From the NCBI GenBank assembly GCA_024742475.1, contig JANSYI010000031.1:1-64000 (forward strand): DNA of 64,000 nt, read 5' to 3'. This document shows, in pieces, positions 25,801 through 34,718 of this stretch. The position numbers and the translations under genes are program-made. The DNA comes from a bacterium. GTDB lineage: Bacteria > Myxococcota_A > Polyangia > Nannocystales > Nannocystaceae. Below the pieces are notes generated by a model. The model was not told the DNA's origin. It made no database searches and was given only the letters and a program-made list of their open reading frames with translations. The stretch's first letter is position 1. Every line of letters begins with the position of its first letter.

Positions 25801-28542
25801 GGATCGGGATGGTCCGGGTCCCAACCCGAGCCCGGTCATCGACTCGAGCTCGTCGCCGACAGCAAGTCCTACGCACCCGGCGACACCGCCAAGGTCGTCG
25901 CGCAAAACCCGTTCGAGCACGCGACCGCGCTGTTCACCGTCGAGCAGGGCGCGGTCTTGACCCACGAAGCGCGGGAGGTCGGCGCAGGTCCGGTCACCTT
26001 CGAGGTGCCCCTGTCTGCCGAGCATGCGCCCCACGCGTTCGCATCGGTGACGTTCCTGCCCCGCAACGCGCGGGGCGAGCAGCTCGCGCAGTGGAAGTTC
26101 GGCGCGGTCAAGCTGCCCGTCTCCCTCGAGGACGCTCGCCTAGACGTCACCGTGACGGCGAACGCCAAGGCCTACGAGCCCCGTGAGCGCGCCGAGATCG
26201 AGGTCGCCGTAACCCGCGGGGGTTCTCCCGTCGCGGGCGCCGAAGTGGCGCTCGCGGTCGTCGACGAGGGCGTACTGCGCTTGACCAACTACAAGGCACC
26301 CGACCCCGTGACGGCGCTGCGGCCCGGCGCCGCCTTCAGCTTCTCGATCGCCGACACCCGCACCGAGCTCGCGGACCTGCTGCAGCGCAGCCACACCGCG
26401 GGCGACGGCATGGGCGCCGATGGCAACGCGAGCGTAGTCAGTACGCGAAAGGACTTCGTCCGGACTGCGCTGTGGCGTCCGCACCTGCGCACCAACGACG
26501 AGGGCAAGGTCGAGGTCGGCCTCGACCTGCCCGACAACCTCACCGAGTTCCGCATGATGGCCGTCGTGCTCGATGAAAAAGGCCGCGGAGGCAAAGCCAA
26601 GGGCGCCTTCAACGTGCGCAAGCCCCTGATGCTCCAGCCCGCGGTCCCTCGTTTCGCGCTGCAAGGCGACACGTTCGAAGCGGCCGTCATGGTGCACAAC
26701 GGGCTCGAAGACGCCGTCGACGCGACGGTGACCCTCGATGGCCAGACGCAGACCGTCTCGTTGAAGGCGATGGGGCGAGCCCGCGTCGCTTTCACCACCA
26801 CCGCCGAGAAGGCTGGCGACCGACGGATGATCTTCGAGGTCACCGACGGCAAAGGAGCGGTCCGCGATCGGGTCGAGGCCATCGTGCCGGTCCAGGCCGC
26901 AGGCATCGACGAACGCCCTCGCCTCGCTGGCGCCTTCAACGGCGCGCAGGAGATCCTCATGGAGGTGCCCGCGGGCGTGACCACCGACTTGCCCGACGAC
27001 GCCGTCATCACCGTCACCCTCGGGCACGACATGTGGCCCGAGCTGGGCAGCCGACTCGAATATCTCGTCGACTACCCGCACGGCTGCGTCGAGCAGACCA
27101 CCTCGTCCACACTGCCGCTGCTGGCCGCACGCGACGTGCTGCCGCGGCTGGGCTTCTTTCGCTTTAGTGAGGACGAGATCGATGCCATGACGCTGGCGGG
27201 CCTGAAGCGGCTCGCGTCGATGAAGACGAGCAGCGGCGGCCTCGCCTACTGGCCTGGCGGCAGCGAGCCCAACCTGTACGGCACCGCCTACGCCGCGCGA
27301 GCGATTGCGCTTGCCAAGACGCAGGGCATCGAGGTTCCCGGGCTGCTCGAAGGCGTGACCGAGTACCTGGGGCGCCGGCTCGGCGATGGCTCGACAGCGA
27401 CGCGCCGAGACGTGGAGCAGCGAGCCTCGATCGCGCTCGCGCTCGCCGAGGCAGGCGCGCTCCCGGACTCGAGCGCCGACATGCTGGTCGACTCGCTCGA
27501 GCACCAAGGCGCCTTCGGTGCCGCAACCGTCGCGTTGGCGCTCGCGTCGCTCGAGGGCCACGACGACCAGGTCGCACGGGCGCTCGACGTGGTCGAGGCG
27601 TCATTCGAGTCCGACGGTACCGTCAAGAAGAAGGACGACGACACCGACTTCTACTACTACGGCTCGGACACGCGCAGTCAGGCTCAGGCCGCGCTCGCGC
27701 TCATCCGGCTGCGCCCCACCTCGGCGCTCGTCCCCGTGCTCACCGAGGCGCTCGTTCGCAAGACCGGCTCGTACACGACGCAGTCGACGGCGTTCGGCTT
27801 GCTCGCCCTGCGCGAAAAGGTCGTGTCCGACGGCGGCGAAGATGCACGTGTCGTGGCTCGCCTCGACGGCATCGAGCTCCCCCCCGACGCGGAGCAATCC
27901 TCGCGCATGGGCACCGGTGGCGGTCACTTCACCATCCCCTTCGACGAGGTCGCGGGTCGGCACGCCGTCTTGCGGCTCGAGACCACGGGCGAGACGGCGG
28001 TGTCGTTTCACGTCTCGGCCGCGTGGCGACGCCCATTTGCCGCCGGCGACACCCAGGTCGAGACTTCGGCCACGAACGGGCCCGAGGTCTACCGCCTCTA
28101 CACGACGGCCAAGGGCAAGCCCGTCGACATGGCCGATGTGGAGCCAGGCGCGGTCGTGCGGGTGGCGTTGCTCGCTCGCATGCCCGAGGACCTCGACCAC
28201 GACCGTCGCGGCTACCTGGCGATGACCGACCGCATCCCCGCCGGCTTCGAGCCCATCCAGCCCGACCTGTGGACGGTCTCACGCCCCGCCGAGCTCACCG
28301 ACGCCCACCCGATGTACGACCTGCTGCAGTGGGGTTCGGCGGACGCGAGCTACGTCGAGATTCGCGACGACCGCGTGCATCTGTACTTCGACCGGTTCTG
28401 GGGTGAGTACGTTGCCGGCACGTACACGATGCGTGCGACCACGCCGGGCACCTACGTCGTCCCGCCGGCCATGGCCGAGCTGATGTACGAGCCCGACAGC
28501 ACCGGCTACTCCAAGGACGCCACGGTGGTGGTGAAGCCGTGA
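22852..28542 (+). CDS. Bacterial alpha-2-macroglobulin lipoprotein
   Basis: 1896-residue periplasmic protease trap. A lipobox ALAC places the lipidated Cys at residue 22. Tandem MG beta-sandwich domains run through ~1400 residues, including the MG1/MG2 region (RGLVMSDRGVYRPGATVHVKG) and the A2M domain (ALWRPHLRTNDEGKVEVGLDLPDN). The thioester site reads GCVEQ, with Cys at residue 1412 and Glu/Gln retained, so covalent trapping should be possible; Val replaces the common Leu. A TED helical domain and C-terminal receptor-binding-like domain follow. GGAGG lies before the ATG at 22852. Its TGA overlaps the GTG of PBP1C, the conserved yfhM-pbpC pairing in which the trap protects cells when peptidoglycan repair is needed. 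Confidence 0.93.
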   Translation: MARVPSLLSTPARTLLVLALACTSSSSTTEQDSSSPADIDTSKIPSDGPALLFPPPLTRRERRLLPPNLTGVDDDPTEALAVEWPELDTSGRWETSGQTITLRLNHKAKRDGKTPPPLTITPSVKGKARWNSDWSMSFSAAEPFDPDTDYTLKLGTIEDEAGNPLTWEGTFRADPQLWIGGKLITYIPEIGKPRVVTFTPYSGTKQGSRPELTILFDQAVEPQDVRDLITLTNAKGDAIEFKLSHPRKDLFDGAKADKRNIVIVRPKKRLRPGSEGAFTVRDHGAPEEKADRVGFEVAPRLKFTKADCRYDSSRCTMKGDTLHIGGRDVALHFNNTVEGGKTLESSVRVEPPVRNLSVWSQRWSSDGQVNISGAFEPSQSYTITLDRAKDEYGSSLSGPVVVKVRTAPRAASVSMPEGLQFLDAALSHSFTLTTRNVDGVELRAWEVGNSDAKWRDANAKVSRREAPSGTPDVKVSLEPSARRDKDVLTRVDLLDHLEAGKAYIVELQRTSIAFGAPAPSHPSWSRASKPPLALLMVNDDKAMVVHARGSGDKTFVHVADMATGAPVTGAKLFIDGEDAKVSTDDKGVAVLDVALAKSRNALLRVEAGDARTILPMGHRVQNERHLTPELAGGTSIDPDAPRGLVMSDRGVYRPGATVHVKGMMRTASGADLLPVADTETIIQITDPTGKTAYSKTLTTDDMGSVSASWTTDEGAKIGRYHVELLADGTPIGSTQVQVAEFEPPKFKVDVEAKATKAGGKTTVAADVVAKYLFGAAMDGAEASWVVRRSSAPWPKGPHTARGLRFSPSYGYDSGWSRSGYGTLDEAGTLHATSVVEVLSSGPQTFTFEAEVTDSSHRAIAGRDSVVVHPASTYAGVKVKDRWPDVGTPLQLELGVIDTDGNAVVGKTITAELVRMEWKRTRKPGPGGSSRVRWHEVEIPSGKCSAKSARSVVSCELTPTKSGSYEVRTKVEGRKGGTAHVWAWGSGWSGSQPEPGHRLELVADSKSYAPGDTAKVVAQNPFEHATALFTVEQGAVLTHEAREVGAGPVTFEVPLSAEHAPHAFASVTFLPRNARGEQLAQWKFGAVKLPVSLEDARLDVTVTANAKAYEPRERAEIEVAVTRGGSPVAGAEVALAVVDEGVLRLTNYKAPDPVTALRPGAAFSFSIADTRTELADLLQRSHTAGDGMGADGNASVVSTRKDFVRTALWRPHLRTNDEGKVEVGLDLPDNLTEFRMMAVVLDEKGRGGKAKGAFNVRKPLMLQPAVPRFALQGDTFEAAVMVHNGLEDAVDATVTLDGQTQTVSLKAMGRARVAFTTTAEKAGDRRMIFEVTDGKGAVRDRVEAIVPVQAAGIDERPRLAGAFNGAQEILMEVPAGVTTDLPDDAVITVTLGHDMWPELGSRLEYLVDYPHGCVEQTTSSTLPLLAARDVLPRLGFFRFSEDEIDAMTLAGLKRLASMKTSSGGLAYWPGGSEPNLYGTAYAARAIALAKTQGIEVPGLLEGVTEYLGRRLGDGSTATRRDVEQRASIALALAEAGALPDSSADMLVDSLEHQGAFGAATVALALASLEGHDDQVARALDVVEASFESDGTVKKKDDDTDFYYYGSDTRSQAQAALALIRLRPTSALVPVLTEALVRKTGSYTTQSTAFGLLALREKVVSDGGEDARVVARLDGIELPPDAEQSSRMGTGGGHFTIPFDEVAGRHAVLRLETTGETAVSFHVSAAWRRPFAAGDTQVETSATNGPEVYRLYTTAKGKPVDMADVEPGAVVRVALLARMPEDLDHDRRGYLAMTDRIPAGFEPIQPDLWTVSRPAELTDAHPMYDLLQWGSADASYVEIRDDRVHLYFDRFWGEYVAGTYTMRATTPGTYVVPPAMAELMYEPDSTGYSKDATVVVKP

Positions 28543-30938
28543 ACGTCGCGCCCGCTCGACTCTGGATGCGCCGACTCGCGCTCGCAACGGCCCTGGGCAT
28601 GGTGGTGGCGTGGCTCGGCTGGAGGGCCTACCGAGCCCAGGCGGGCGACGCGTCCGCTCTGCTCGAGGACGACTGGTACAGCGGGCACCGCATCACGGAC
28701 CGAGACGGGGTGATGCTGCGCGAGCTCCCCGCCGAAGACGGCCGACGCGGACGACCGATCCCCCTGGAGGACGTCGGCGAGCGTCTGGTCTTGGCGACGC
28801 TCGCCGCCGAGGACGCCCGGTTCAGCGACCACGACGGCGTGGACCGGCTGGCGATCCTTCGCGCGGCCCTCCAGAACGCACGACACGGCGAAGTCGTCTC
28901 GGGCGCGAGCACGATCACCCAACAGCTGGTGAAGCTTCTCGACACGCGCGGCACTGCAGGTGAGCGGACGCTGGGCATCAAGCTCCGCGAAGCCGCGCGC
29001 GCCCAGAACCTCGAGGACGGAGCGCACAAGGACGCGATCCTCGAAGCGTACTTCCACCGCCTCCCCTACGGCCACGGATGGGTCGGGCCCGAAGCGGCTG
29101 CCAAGGGGTACTTCGGCGTGCGTGCCCGGGACCTCAGCTGGGCCCAAGCCACCTATCTCGCCGTCCTGCCTCGCTCGCCGTCGTTCCTCGATCCCTACGC
29201 GCACCCCGAGCGGGTCGTGCTTCGCCAACGGGCGCTGCTCGAGGGGCTCGAGGAGGCCGGGCTGCTCACGGCCGATGCCCGGGCGCGCGCCGAGGCCGAG
29301 GCGATCGAGCTTCGGCCTCTCGCCCACGCCTTCGAAGCGCCACACTTCGTGCAGTCGCTGATCGGCGACGGTCGACTGCACGAGGGCACGCAGACGACGA
29401 CCACGCTCGATGGCGAGCTGCAGTCCGACATCGAGGGCCTGGTCGAGACCCACATGACGAAGATGCGGGAGCGCTCGGTGGACAACGCCGCGGCGCTCGT
29501 CGTCGACAACACGACGGGCGACGTGCTCGCCTACGTCGGAAGCGCCGACTTCTTCGACCCCGACATCGCCGGGCAGGTCGACATGATCCGCGCGCGACGG
29601 CAGCCTGGATCCGTACTCAAGCCGTTCGTGTACGGGCTCGCCTTCGAGCAGGGTCACCACGGCGCCCAGATGCTGCCCGACGTGCCCACCGAGTTCGTCG
29701 AGGGGGGCGGCTCGGTCTACGCGCCGCGCAACTTCAACGGGGACTTCCTCGGCCCCATCTCCGCGCGGGAGGCCCTCGCCGCGAGCCTGAACGTGCCGGT
29801 CATCCGCCTCGCCGCACAGCTGCGCGAGGGCTCGCTGCTTGCACGCCTGCACGCGCTGGGTTTCGAGAGCCTCACCGACGACGCGAGCCACTATGGCCTG
29901 TCATTGGCGCTGGGCAGCGGGGAGGTCACGCCCCTCGAGGTTGCGCGCGCCTACGTCACGCTCGCGCGCATGGGTGAGGCCGTCGAGCTGCGGGTCCTCG
30001 CCAGCGACCCGCTGGCTTCACCACGCCGGGTCCTGCCCCGCGGTGCCACGGCGGCCGTCGTCGAGGCGCTCGGTGACCCTGCCGCGCGCCTGCGCCTCCT
30101 GCAGGGTCGAAGCCCGTTCGACATCGGCTATCCCCTCGCGCTCAAGACGGGCACCAGCTCGGGCTATCGCGACGCGTGGACGGCCGGCTTCACCCACGAG
30201 CGCACCGTCGTCGTGTGGCTGGGCAACGCGGACGGATCGCCGATGCGGGAGGTCACCGGGGGGAGCGGCGCCGGGCCCCTGTTCGCCGACATCATGCGTC
30301 GTGCGATGACGGACGTGCACACCCGCGGCCCGCTCTGGCCCGACGACGCCCTGGCGATCGCCCACGTCTGCCCGCTCTCCGGTGCGGTGTCTACGGACGC
30401 CTGCCCGGACGCCGTCGCGCGGCGCTTCGACCCCGCGTCCGTGCCCACCGAGCCATGCACCGTGCACCGGCACGTCCGCGAGACCCCCGAGGGCATGGTC
30501 TGTGACGCCGCCGCCGCCTCCGTCGTCGCCGTGTTGCCCGAGCCCTTCGATGGGTGGCTCGAGTCGCTGCCGCCGGGCGCTCCGGGCAAGGACCCGCACG
30601 GCACGCCCTGGCTGCGTGAGCACGATGTCTCAGCGTGCGGCGCCGCCTCGACGCGTCCGGTCATCGCAATGACCAGCCCCAACCCGGGCGACGTCCTGCT
30701 GCTTGCACACGACGGCACCGACCACGATCGCGTCGAGCTGACGGCGTCGTGGCGCGGCCCGGTGGGGCAACGCCCCGAGGCGGTGCAGTTCGTGGTCGAT
30801 GGAGACGTCGTCGGCACCTCGAGGCCGCCCTACCGCGTGCTCGCACGGCTTAGCCCCGGCGACCACGAGGTCTACGCCCGCCCCCGCGATCCCGATGACG
30901 GAGCAGGGTTCGAAGGCGTCAGCTTCAGCGTGCGATGA
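28539..30938 (+). CDS. pbpC: Penicillin-binding protein 1C
   Basis: 799-residue bifunctional peptidoglycan synthase. One N-terminal membrane helix (~12-28). GT51 glycosyltransferase domain with catalytic Glu91 in AAEDARFSDHDG and the SGASTITQQLVKLL motif. Transpeptidase domain with active-site Ser358 in GSVLKPF (SxxK), then LKTGTSSG (KTG box). C-terminal BiPBP_C domain ends DPDDGAGFEGVSFSVR. The GTG start overlaps the macroglobulin stop by 4 bases. A Cys-containing insertion (AHVCPLSGAVSTDACPDAV) lies between the transpeptidase and C-terminal domains, as in other PBP1C proteins. Confidence 0.93.
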   Translation: MNVAPARLWMRRLALATALGMVVAWLGWRAYRAQAGDASALLEDDWYSGHRITDRDGVMLRELPAEDGRRGRPIPLEDVGERLVLATLAAEDARFSDHDGVDRLAILRAALQNARHGEVVSGASTITQQLVKLLDTRGTAGERTLGIKLREAARAQNLEDGAHKDAILEAYFHRLPYGHGWVGPEAAAKGYFGVRARDLSWAQATYLAVLPRSPSFLDPYAHPERVVLRQRALLEGLEEAGLLTADARARAEAEAIELRPLAHAFEAPHFVQSLIGDGRLHEGTQTTTTLDGELQSDIEGLVETHMTKMRERSVDNAAALVVDNTTGDVLAYVGSADFFDPDIAGQVDMIRARRQPGSVLKPFVYGLAFEQGHHGAQMLPDVPTEFVEGGGSVYAPRNFNGDFLGPISAREALAASLNVPVIRLAAQLREGSLLARLHALGFESLTDDASHYGLSLALGSGEVTPLEVARAYVTLARMGEAVELRVLASDPLASPRRVLPRGATAAVVEALGDPAARLRLLQGRSPFDIGYPLALKTGTSSGYRDAWTAGFTHERTVVVWLGNADGSPMREVTGGSGAGPLFADIMRRAMTDVHTRGPLWPDDALAIAHVCPLSGAVSTDACPDAVARRFDPASVPTEPCTVHRHVRETPEGMVCDAAAASVVAVLPEPFDGWLESLPPGAPGKDPHGTPWLREHDVSACGAASTRPVIAMTSPNPGDVLLLAHDGTDHDRVELTASWRGPVGQRPEAVQFVVDGDVVGTSRPPYRVLARLSPGDHEVYARPRDPDDGAGFEGVSFSVR

Positions 30939-30951
30939 CCCGAGCGCCAGG

Positions 30952-31911
30952 CTACCGCGCGCCGACGACCTGGGTGGACACGTAGGTCCGCGCCCGGTCC
31001 ACGCCGTCTCGGCCCTCGTTGACGGCGATCTGCACCGCCTCGACATCGCCCTCGAAGAACACGCGGATCGTCTGCTCCTTCGCGTCCGGATCGATCTGCA
31101 CCATCGCGCCAGAGACCGCGTACCAAAGCGGCCCCTCGCCCACGGCCTCGAACACGCTCGCCTCGAACCGCTGCTCGGCCAAGTTCGAAGCGCTCGGCTC
31201 CCGGCGCACCCCGTCGGCGGGCAAGGAGGGCGGAAGGGACGGATTGCCGAACGCCAGCACCATCAGCGCGGGGCCCGGGACCTCGCGCAGCTCCATGGGC
31301 TGCGGTGACCACCCCAGGCTCACCTCATCGTCCGAACACGGGAGGTAGAGCATCGCCGACACACCGCGCTCGCCGAGTGAGGCGAGACGGGACTGCTCGC
31401 CCTGGCCGTAGGCGTATCGTCGAGCGACCGCGGGACCGGACATGACGGGCTCGAGGCGAAGCGCCTTGCCCAGCGCGAACGCCTCGGCATCGCAGCCCGC
31501 GGCGAACCTGTCCCGCGTGTCCCCGTCGCCGTTGAGATCGAACGAGCGGCCCGAACCGAGCACGTTGCGCTCGCGCACGTAGCCCTTGTGCGGCCGCCCC
31601 GTCACGGTGAAGGGCTCGGCGGTATAGCGCACGGGTCCCGACCACGGGGCGAAGTCGTCGGCGCGGGTGAGGGTCACGGCGACGTCGGTCGTGGTGGTGA
31701 TGCGCACAGCCTCGACGACGGGTGCGCGGAACCCTTGCCCCGGGGACGCCGCCTCGGGCGGCGGCACGGGCTCGGGCGAGGAGAGCGAGGGGTCCGCCGA
31801 AGTCGGTGCCACGAGTGCCCCTTCGGCGGAGGTTGGCGCAGACCAAGGCGGCGAACCGGACCCCGCAGAGCAACTGGCTGCGAGAGCCGCGACGACCAAG
31901 CGAGTGCGCAT
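30952..31911 (-). CDS. Lipoprotein with EF-hand-like loop, unknown
   Basis: 319-residue probable lipoprotein (AALAASC lipobox, Cys14) with a Pro/Ser/Ala linker. A central DLNGDGDTRDRF stretch matches the acidic loop of dockerin/EF-hand calcium sites. The C-terminal part (IRVFFEGDVEAVQIAVNEGRDGVDRARTYVSTQVV) has beta-rich character. No family recognised. It is convergent with pbpC (13-base gap) and divergent from the WYL regulator (63-base gap), so it may share its control region with that regulator. Confidence 0.7.
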   Translation of the reverse strand: MRTRLVVAALAASCSAGSGSPPWSAPTSAEGALVAPTSADPSLSSPEPVPPPEAASPGQGFRAPVVEAVRITTTTDVAVTLTRADDFAPWSGPVRYTAEPFTVTGRPHKGYVRERNVLGSGRSFDLNGDGDTRDRFAAGCDAEAFALGKALRLEPVMSGPAVARRYAYGQGEQSRLASLGERGVSAMLYLPCSDDEVSLGWSPQPMELREVPGPALMVLAFGNPSLPPSLPADGVRREPSASNLAEQRFEASVFEAVGEGPLWYAVSGAMVQIDPDAKEQTIRVFFEGDVEAVQIAVNEGRDGVDRARTYVSTQVVGAR

Positions 31912-31974
31912 GCCCAGAGGCTACCCCACCGCGGGCACCTGGACTTTTCGGCCCAGCAACGCAACGGTACGGAG

Positions 31975-32652
31975 ATGCGGCGCGCGGACCGACTGTTTCA
32001 GATCGTGCAGATCCTCCAGCATCGGCGCCTGACGACGGCCGCCAAGCTCTCGGAGCGACTCGAGGTCTCGGAGCGGACGGTCTACCGGGACATCAAGGAC
32101 CTCATCGGATCGGGCGTCCCCATTCGAGGGGAAGCGGGCGTGGGGTATCGACTCGGCAAGGACTTCGAACTCCCTCCGCTGATGTTCACGACGGCGGAGA
32201 TTCAGGCGCTCGTCCTCGGCGCGCGCATGGTCGAGAGCTGGGCGGACGCCGAGCTTCGCACCGCCGCCCAAAGTGCGCTCGAGAAGGTGCACGCCGCGTT
32301 GCCCGAGCGTCAGCGTCCCCGGGTGCACGCGACCTCGATGTTCTCGATGTCGTTCCATGTGCCCGCCGAGGCGCGAGCGCGACTGGGGCCGCTGCGCGCC
32401 GCGATCGATGGGCGCACGGTGGTCGAGCTGACATACGTCGATCGCAACGAGGAGACGACGCAGCGACGCGTGCGCCCCCTGGGTCTGTTCTTCTGGGGAC
32501 GGCACTGGACGCTCGGTGCGTGGTGCGAGCTCCGACGCGGCTTCCGCAACTTCCGAGTCGACCGCATGTGCGGGGTTCGCCCGACGACGGACGCGTTCAG
32601 CGACGCGTCGCCCTACTCGCTCGAGGACTACTTGGCGTCGATCTCGGCGTAG
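31975..32652 (+). CDS. WYL-domain transcriptional regulator (YafY type)
   Basis: 225-residue regulator. Residues 1-60 form a DeoR-type winged HTH (RRADRLFQIVQILQHRRLTTAAKLSERL with recognition helix SERTVYRDIKDLI). Residues ~130-215 form a WYL domain, here VVELTYVDRNEE...RRVRPLGLFFWGRHWTLGAWCELR, whose ligand is often nucleic acid or a nucleotide. The strict WYL triplet is degenerate (HWTLGAW), which is common in the YafY/YobV branch. The C-terminal WCX extension is short. Target genes unknown; the divergent lipoprotein gene is the simplest candidate. Confidence 0.9.
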   Translation: MRRADRLFQIVQILQHRRLTTAAKLSERLEVSERTVYRDIKDLIGSGVPIRGEAGVGYRLGKDFELPPLMFTTAEIQALVLGARMVESWADAELRTAAQSALEKVHAALPERQRPRVHATSMFSMSFHVPAEARARLGPLRAAIDGRTVVELTYVDRNEETTQRRVRPLGLFFWGRHWTLGAWCELRRGFRNFRVDRMCGVRPTTDAFSDASPYSLEDYLASISA

Positions 32653-32680
32653 AGGGACGACGACACACGCCGTCGGGCAC

Positions 32681-33883
32681 TCAACCCGGCAGCGGCGAGT
32701 AGCGGGCGAAGTACTGCCGCATCAACCATCGGCGGAAGCGGTGGTTGACGCCCGGGACGTCGAGGCCGAAGCCCCGATACACGACGAGCGACCGCGCGCC
32801 GAGGCTCAGGCCGTAGAAGAACTCTTCACGCAGGGTATGCGGGCGAAGCGGTGGCACCCCTTCGGGATAGTCCGCCGGCTCCGCGTGCAGCGTTCGCAGG
32901 TTCGAGGCGACCACCTGGGCCTGCCAGATGCACTCGATCGCCCGCTGCATCGTGTCCCACTGCCCCTCTCCGCCGCAGATCCGCACCGCGTCCCCACACG
33001 CGAAGATGTCCGGCCGCGTCATGGAGGCGTCGACGAAGCACTGCAGGGTAGGACCGACGGCGAGCCAACCGGTCCGCGTCTGGGGCAAGCCGAGGCGGGC
33101 GAGGACCGAGGCGGGCTGAATCCCGCCGGCCCACAGCACGACCGCCGCGGGTACGGTGTGCAGCGCCCCCTCACGCAGCACGTCGGCCTCACCATCGCGG
33201 ACCGCAGACAAGCGCGTGGAAAGCTCGACCGTGACGCCCTGCCGCTCGAGCGCGCGCTGAGCCTTGGCCGAGATGCGCGCGCCCAACCCCTCGACCAACG
33301 CAGAGGCGCCGGCGACCAGTCGAACCCTGGGCGCAGCCCAACCCGCGGGGCGTTGCCCGCTGAGCGCGGCCAGCTCCCCGGCCAGCTCGCAGCCGCTGAT
33401 CCCTCCGCCAACGACGACGACGTCGACGGGCTCCTGCGCTCCATCGAGTGCACCCTCGAGCGCCCCGAGAGCCTCGTCGAACGCGGCCTCGCCTTTGTAG
33501 GCCAGCACGTGCTGTGCCCCGTCGATGACCGCTGGCGCGTCGAACCCGGAGCCGAGCGCCACGACGACGAAACGGCCGGTCAACCTCGAGCCATCGGCCA
33601 AGGTCACCGTCTTGCTCGCCGCATCGAACGCCTCGACCTCGCCCCGGACGAACCGAGCGCCGGGAACGGACTCGATGAACGCGCGCGTCCGCAGCTTCGA
33701 CGCCTCCGGGTCGAGCACGCCGCACAAACGCTCTTGGACGAGCGGCAGGTAGCCGTGGGACTCCTGGCGGTCGACGACGACGATCGGTGGCGGCCGCCCG
33801 TCGAACGCTCGGACGAGCTGATAGACGACCTCGACCCCGGCGAACGAGGCCCCGAGGATCAGGATTTCATCGGCCGAAGACAT
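32681..33883 (-). CDS. NDH-2-like FAD/NAD(P) oxidoreductase
   Basis: 400-residue pyridine-nucleotide disulfide-oxidoreductase family member. The FAD-binding motif is ILGASFAGVEVV (residues ~8-19), the NAD-binding motif VVVVGGGISGCELAGELAAL, and the second FAD motif DIFACGDAV. There is no redox CxxxxC, which fits type II NADH:quinone dehydrogenases and ferredoxin/AIF-like reductases. The C-terminus (FRRWLMRQYFARYSPLPG) is amphipathic and could attach to the membrane. Its start lies inside the end of the preceding MBL-fold gene (17-base overlap), so the two are coupled. Confidence 0.82.
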   Translation of the reverse strand: MSSADEILILGASFAGVEVVYQLVRAFDGRPPPIVVVDRQESHGYLPLVQERLCGVLDPEASKLRTRAFIESVPGARFVRGEVEAFDAASKTVTLADGSRLTGRFVVVALGSGFDAPAVIDGAQHVLAYKGEAAFDEALGALEGALDGAQEPVDVVVVGGGISGCELAGELAALSGQRPAGWAAPRVRLVAGASALVEGLGARISAKAQRALERQGVTVELSTRLSAVRDGEADVLREGALHTVPAAVVLWAGGIQPASVLARLGLPQTRTGWLAVGPTLQCFVDASMTRPDIFACGDAVRICGGEGQWDTMQRAIECIWQAQVVASNLRTLHAEPADYPEGVPPLRPHTLREEFFYGLSLGARSLVVYRGFGLDVPGVNHRFRRWLMRQYFARYSPLPG

Positions 33884-34703
33884 GGATCTTGTCCCGAACC
33901 GCCGCGGGGAACCGGTCGGCGATCACCTTCAGCGCCTGAGCGCGAGAGTGTCGCGCCGAGCGATGCACCAACACGAGCGCCTCCCCCTCGAACTGCTCGA
34001 CCCGCGCGAGAACCTCGTCGATGTGCGTGTGCCCCCAGCTGCGCGTGTGCTCGACATCGCGACGGTCGTCCCAGGAGGTCACCTCGTGCACGAGCACCTT
34101 CGCCTGACGCACGAGCGGCTCCGCGTCGAAGAGCTCGATCTTGGTGTCGCCCGTCACGCACAGGAGAGGTTCGACGTGCTCCTCGGTGATTGGATCGCCA
34201 TCGCGGCGCATCGCCTGCAGTTCCTGCGGCGCTCGCCCTGCAAACTCCGGCTTGAGCCGACGCGTCGTCCGACGGACGAGCCACGCCAGCGAGGGGACCC
34301 TGTGCACGGATCGAAGGGCCAAGGCCTCCATCCCCTTGCCCACGGACACGACGTCGCCCGGCTTGGTGCCGTGGAGCCGGACATCCATGCGAAAGTCCTC
34401 GATCTCGGCCCAGGCCTCGAAGATGCGCGTGAGCGGGTCGACGATCTCGGCCGGGACGTGCACGTCGGCGGGCTTCTTGCGGGCGAGGTGCCGCTGCGAG
34501 AGCAGGTAGGGCAGCCCGCCGAGGTGATCCTGATGCCCGTGCGATACCAGGATGCGCTCGCAACGAAGCTGGCCGGCCGTCGGCACGCCGACGTCGAAGA
34601 GCAGCCCAAGCTCGGGCACGCGAAGACTCGTCGCAATGCCCCCTCGGGTGACGCCCGCGAGCGTCAACCCGCAGACCTCGAGCGTGTCCTGACCGAAGTC
34701 CAC
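33867..34703 (-). CDS. Metallo-beta-lactamase-fold hydrolase (RNase Z-like)
   Basis: 278-residue protein with the zinc motif SHGHQDHLGG (HxHxDH) at residues ~54-63, further ligands probably at LCVTGDTKIE and WGHTHIDEV. Overall it resembles the RNase Z/ElaC branch but lacks the usual exosite arm and is shorter than tRNase Z, so tRNA processing is only one possibility. Located between the fused E1 dehydrogenase (15 bases upstream) and the NDH-2-like gene (17-base overlap), in one operon. This context gives no obvious RNA role. Confidence 0.8.
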   Translation of the reverse strand: MDFGQDTLEVCGLTLAGVTRGGIATSLRVPELGLLFDVGVPTAGQLRCERILVSHGHQDHLGGLPYLLSQRHLARKKPADVHVPAEIVDPLTRIFEAWAEIEDFRMDVRLHGTKPGDVVSVGKGMEALALRSVHRVPSLAWLVRRTTRRLKPEFAGRAPQELQAMRRDGDPITEEHVEPLLCVTGDTKIELFDAEPLVRQAKVLVHEVTSWDDRRDVEHTRSWGHTHIDEVLARVEQFEGEALVLVHRSARHSRAQALKVIADRFPAAVRDKIHVFGR

Positions 34704-34718
34704 CGCCTGCTGCTGGGC

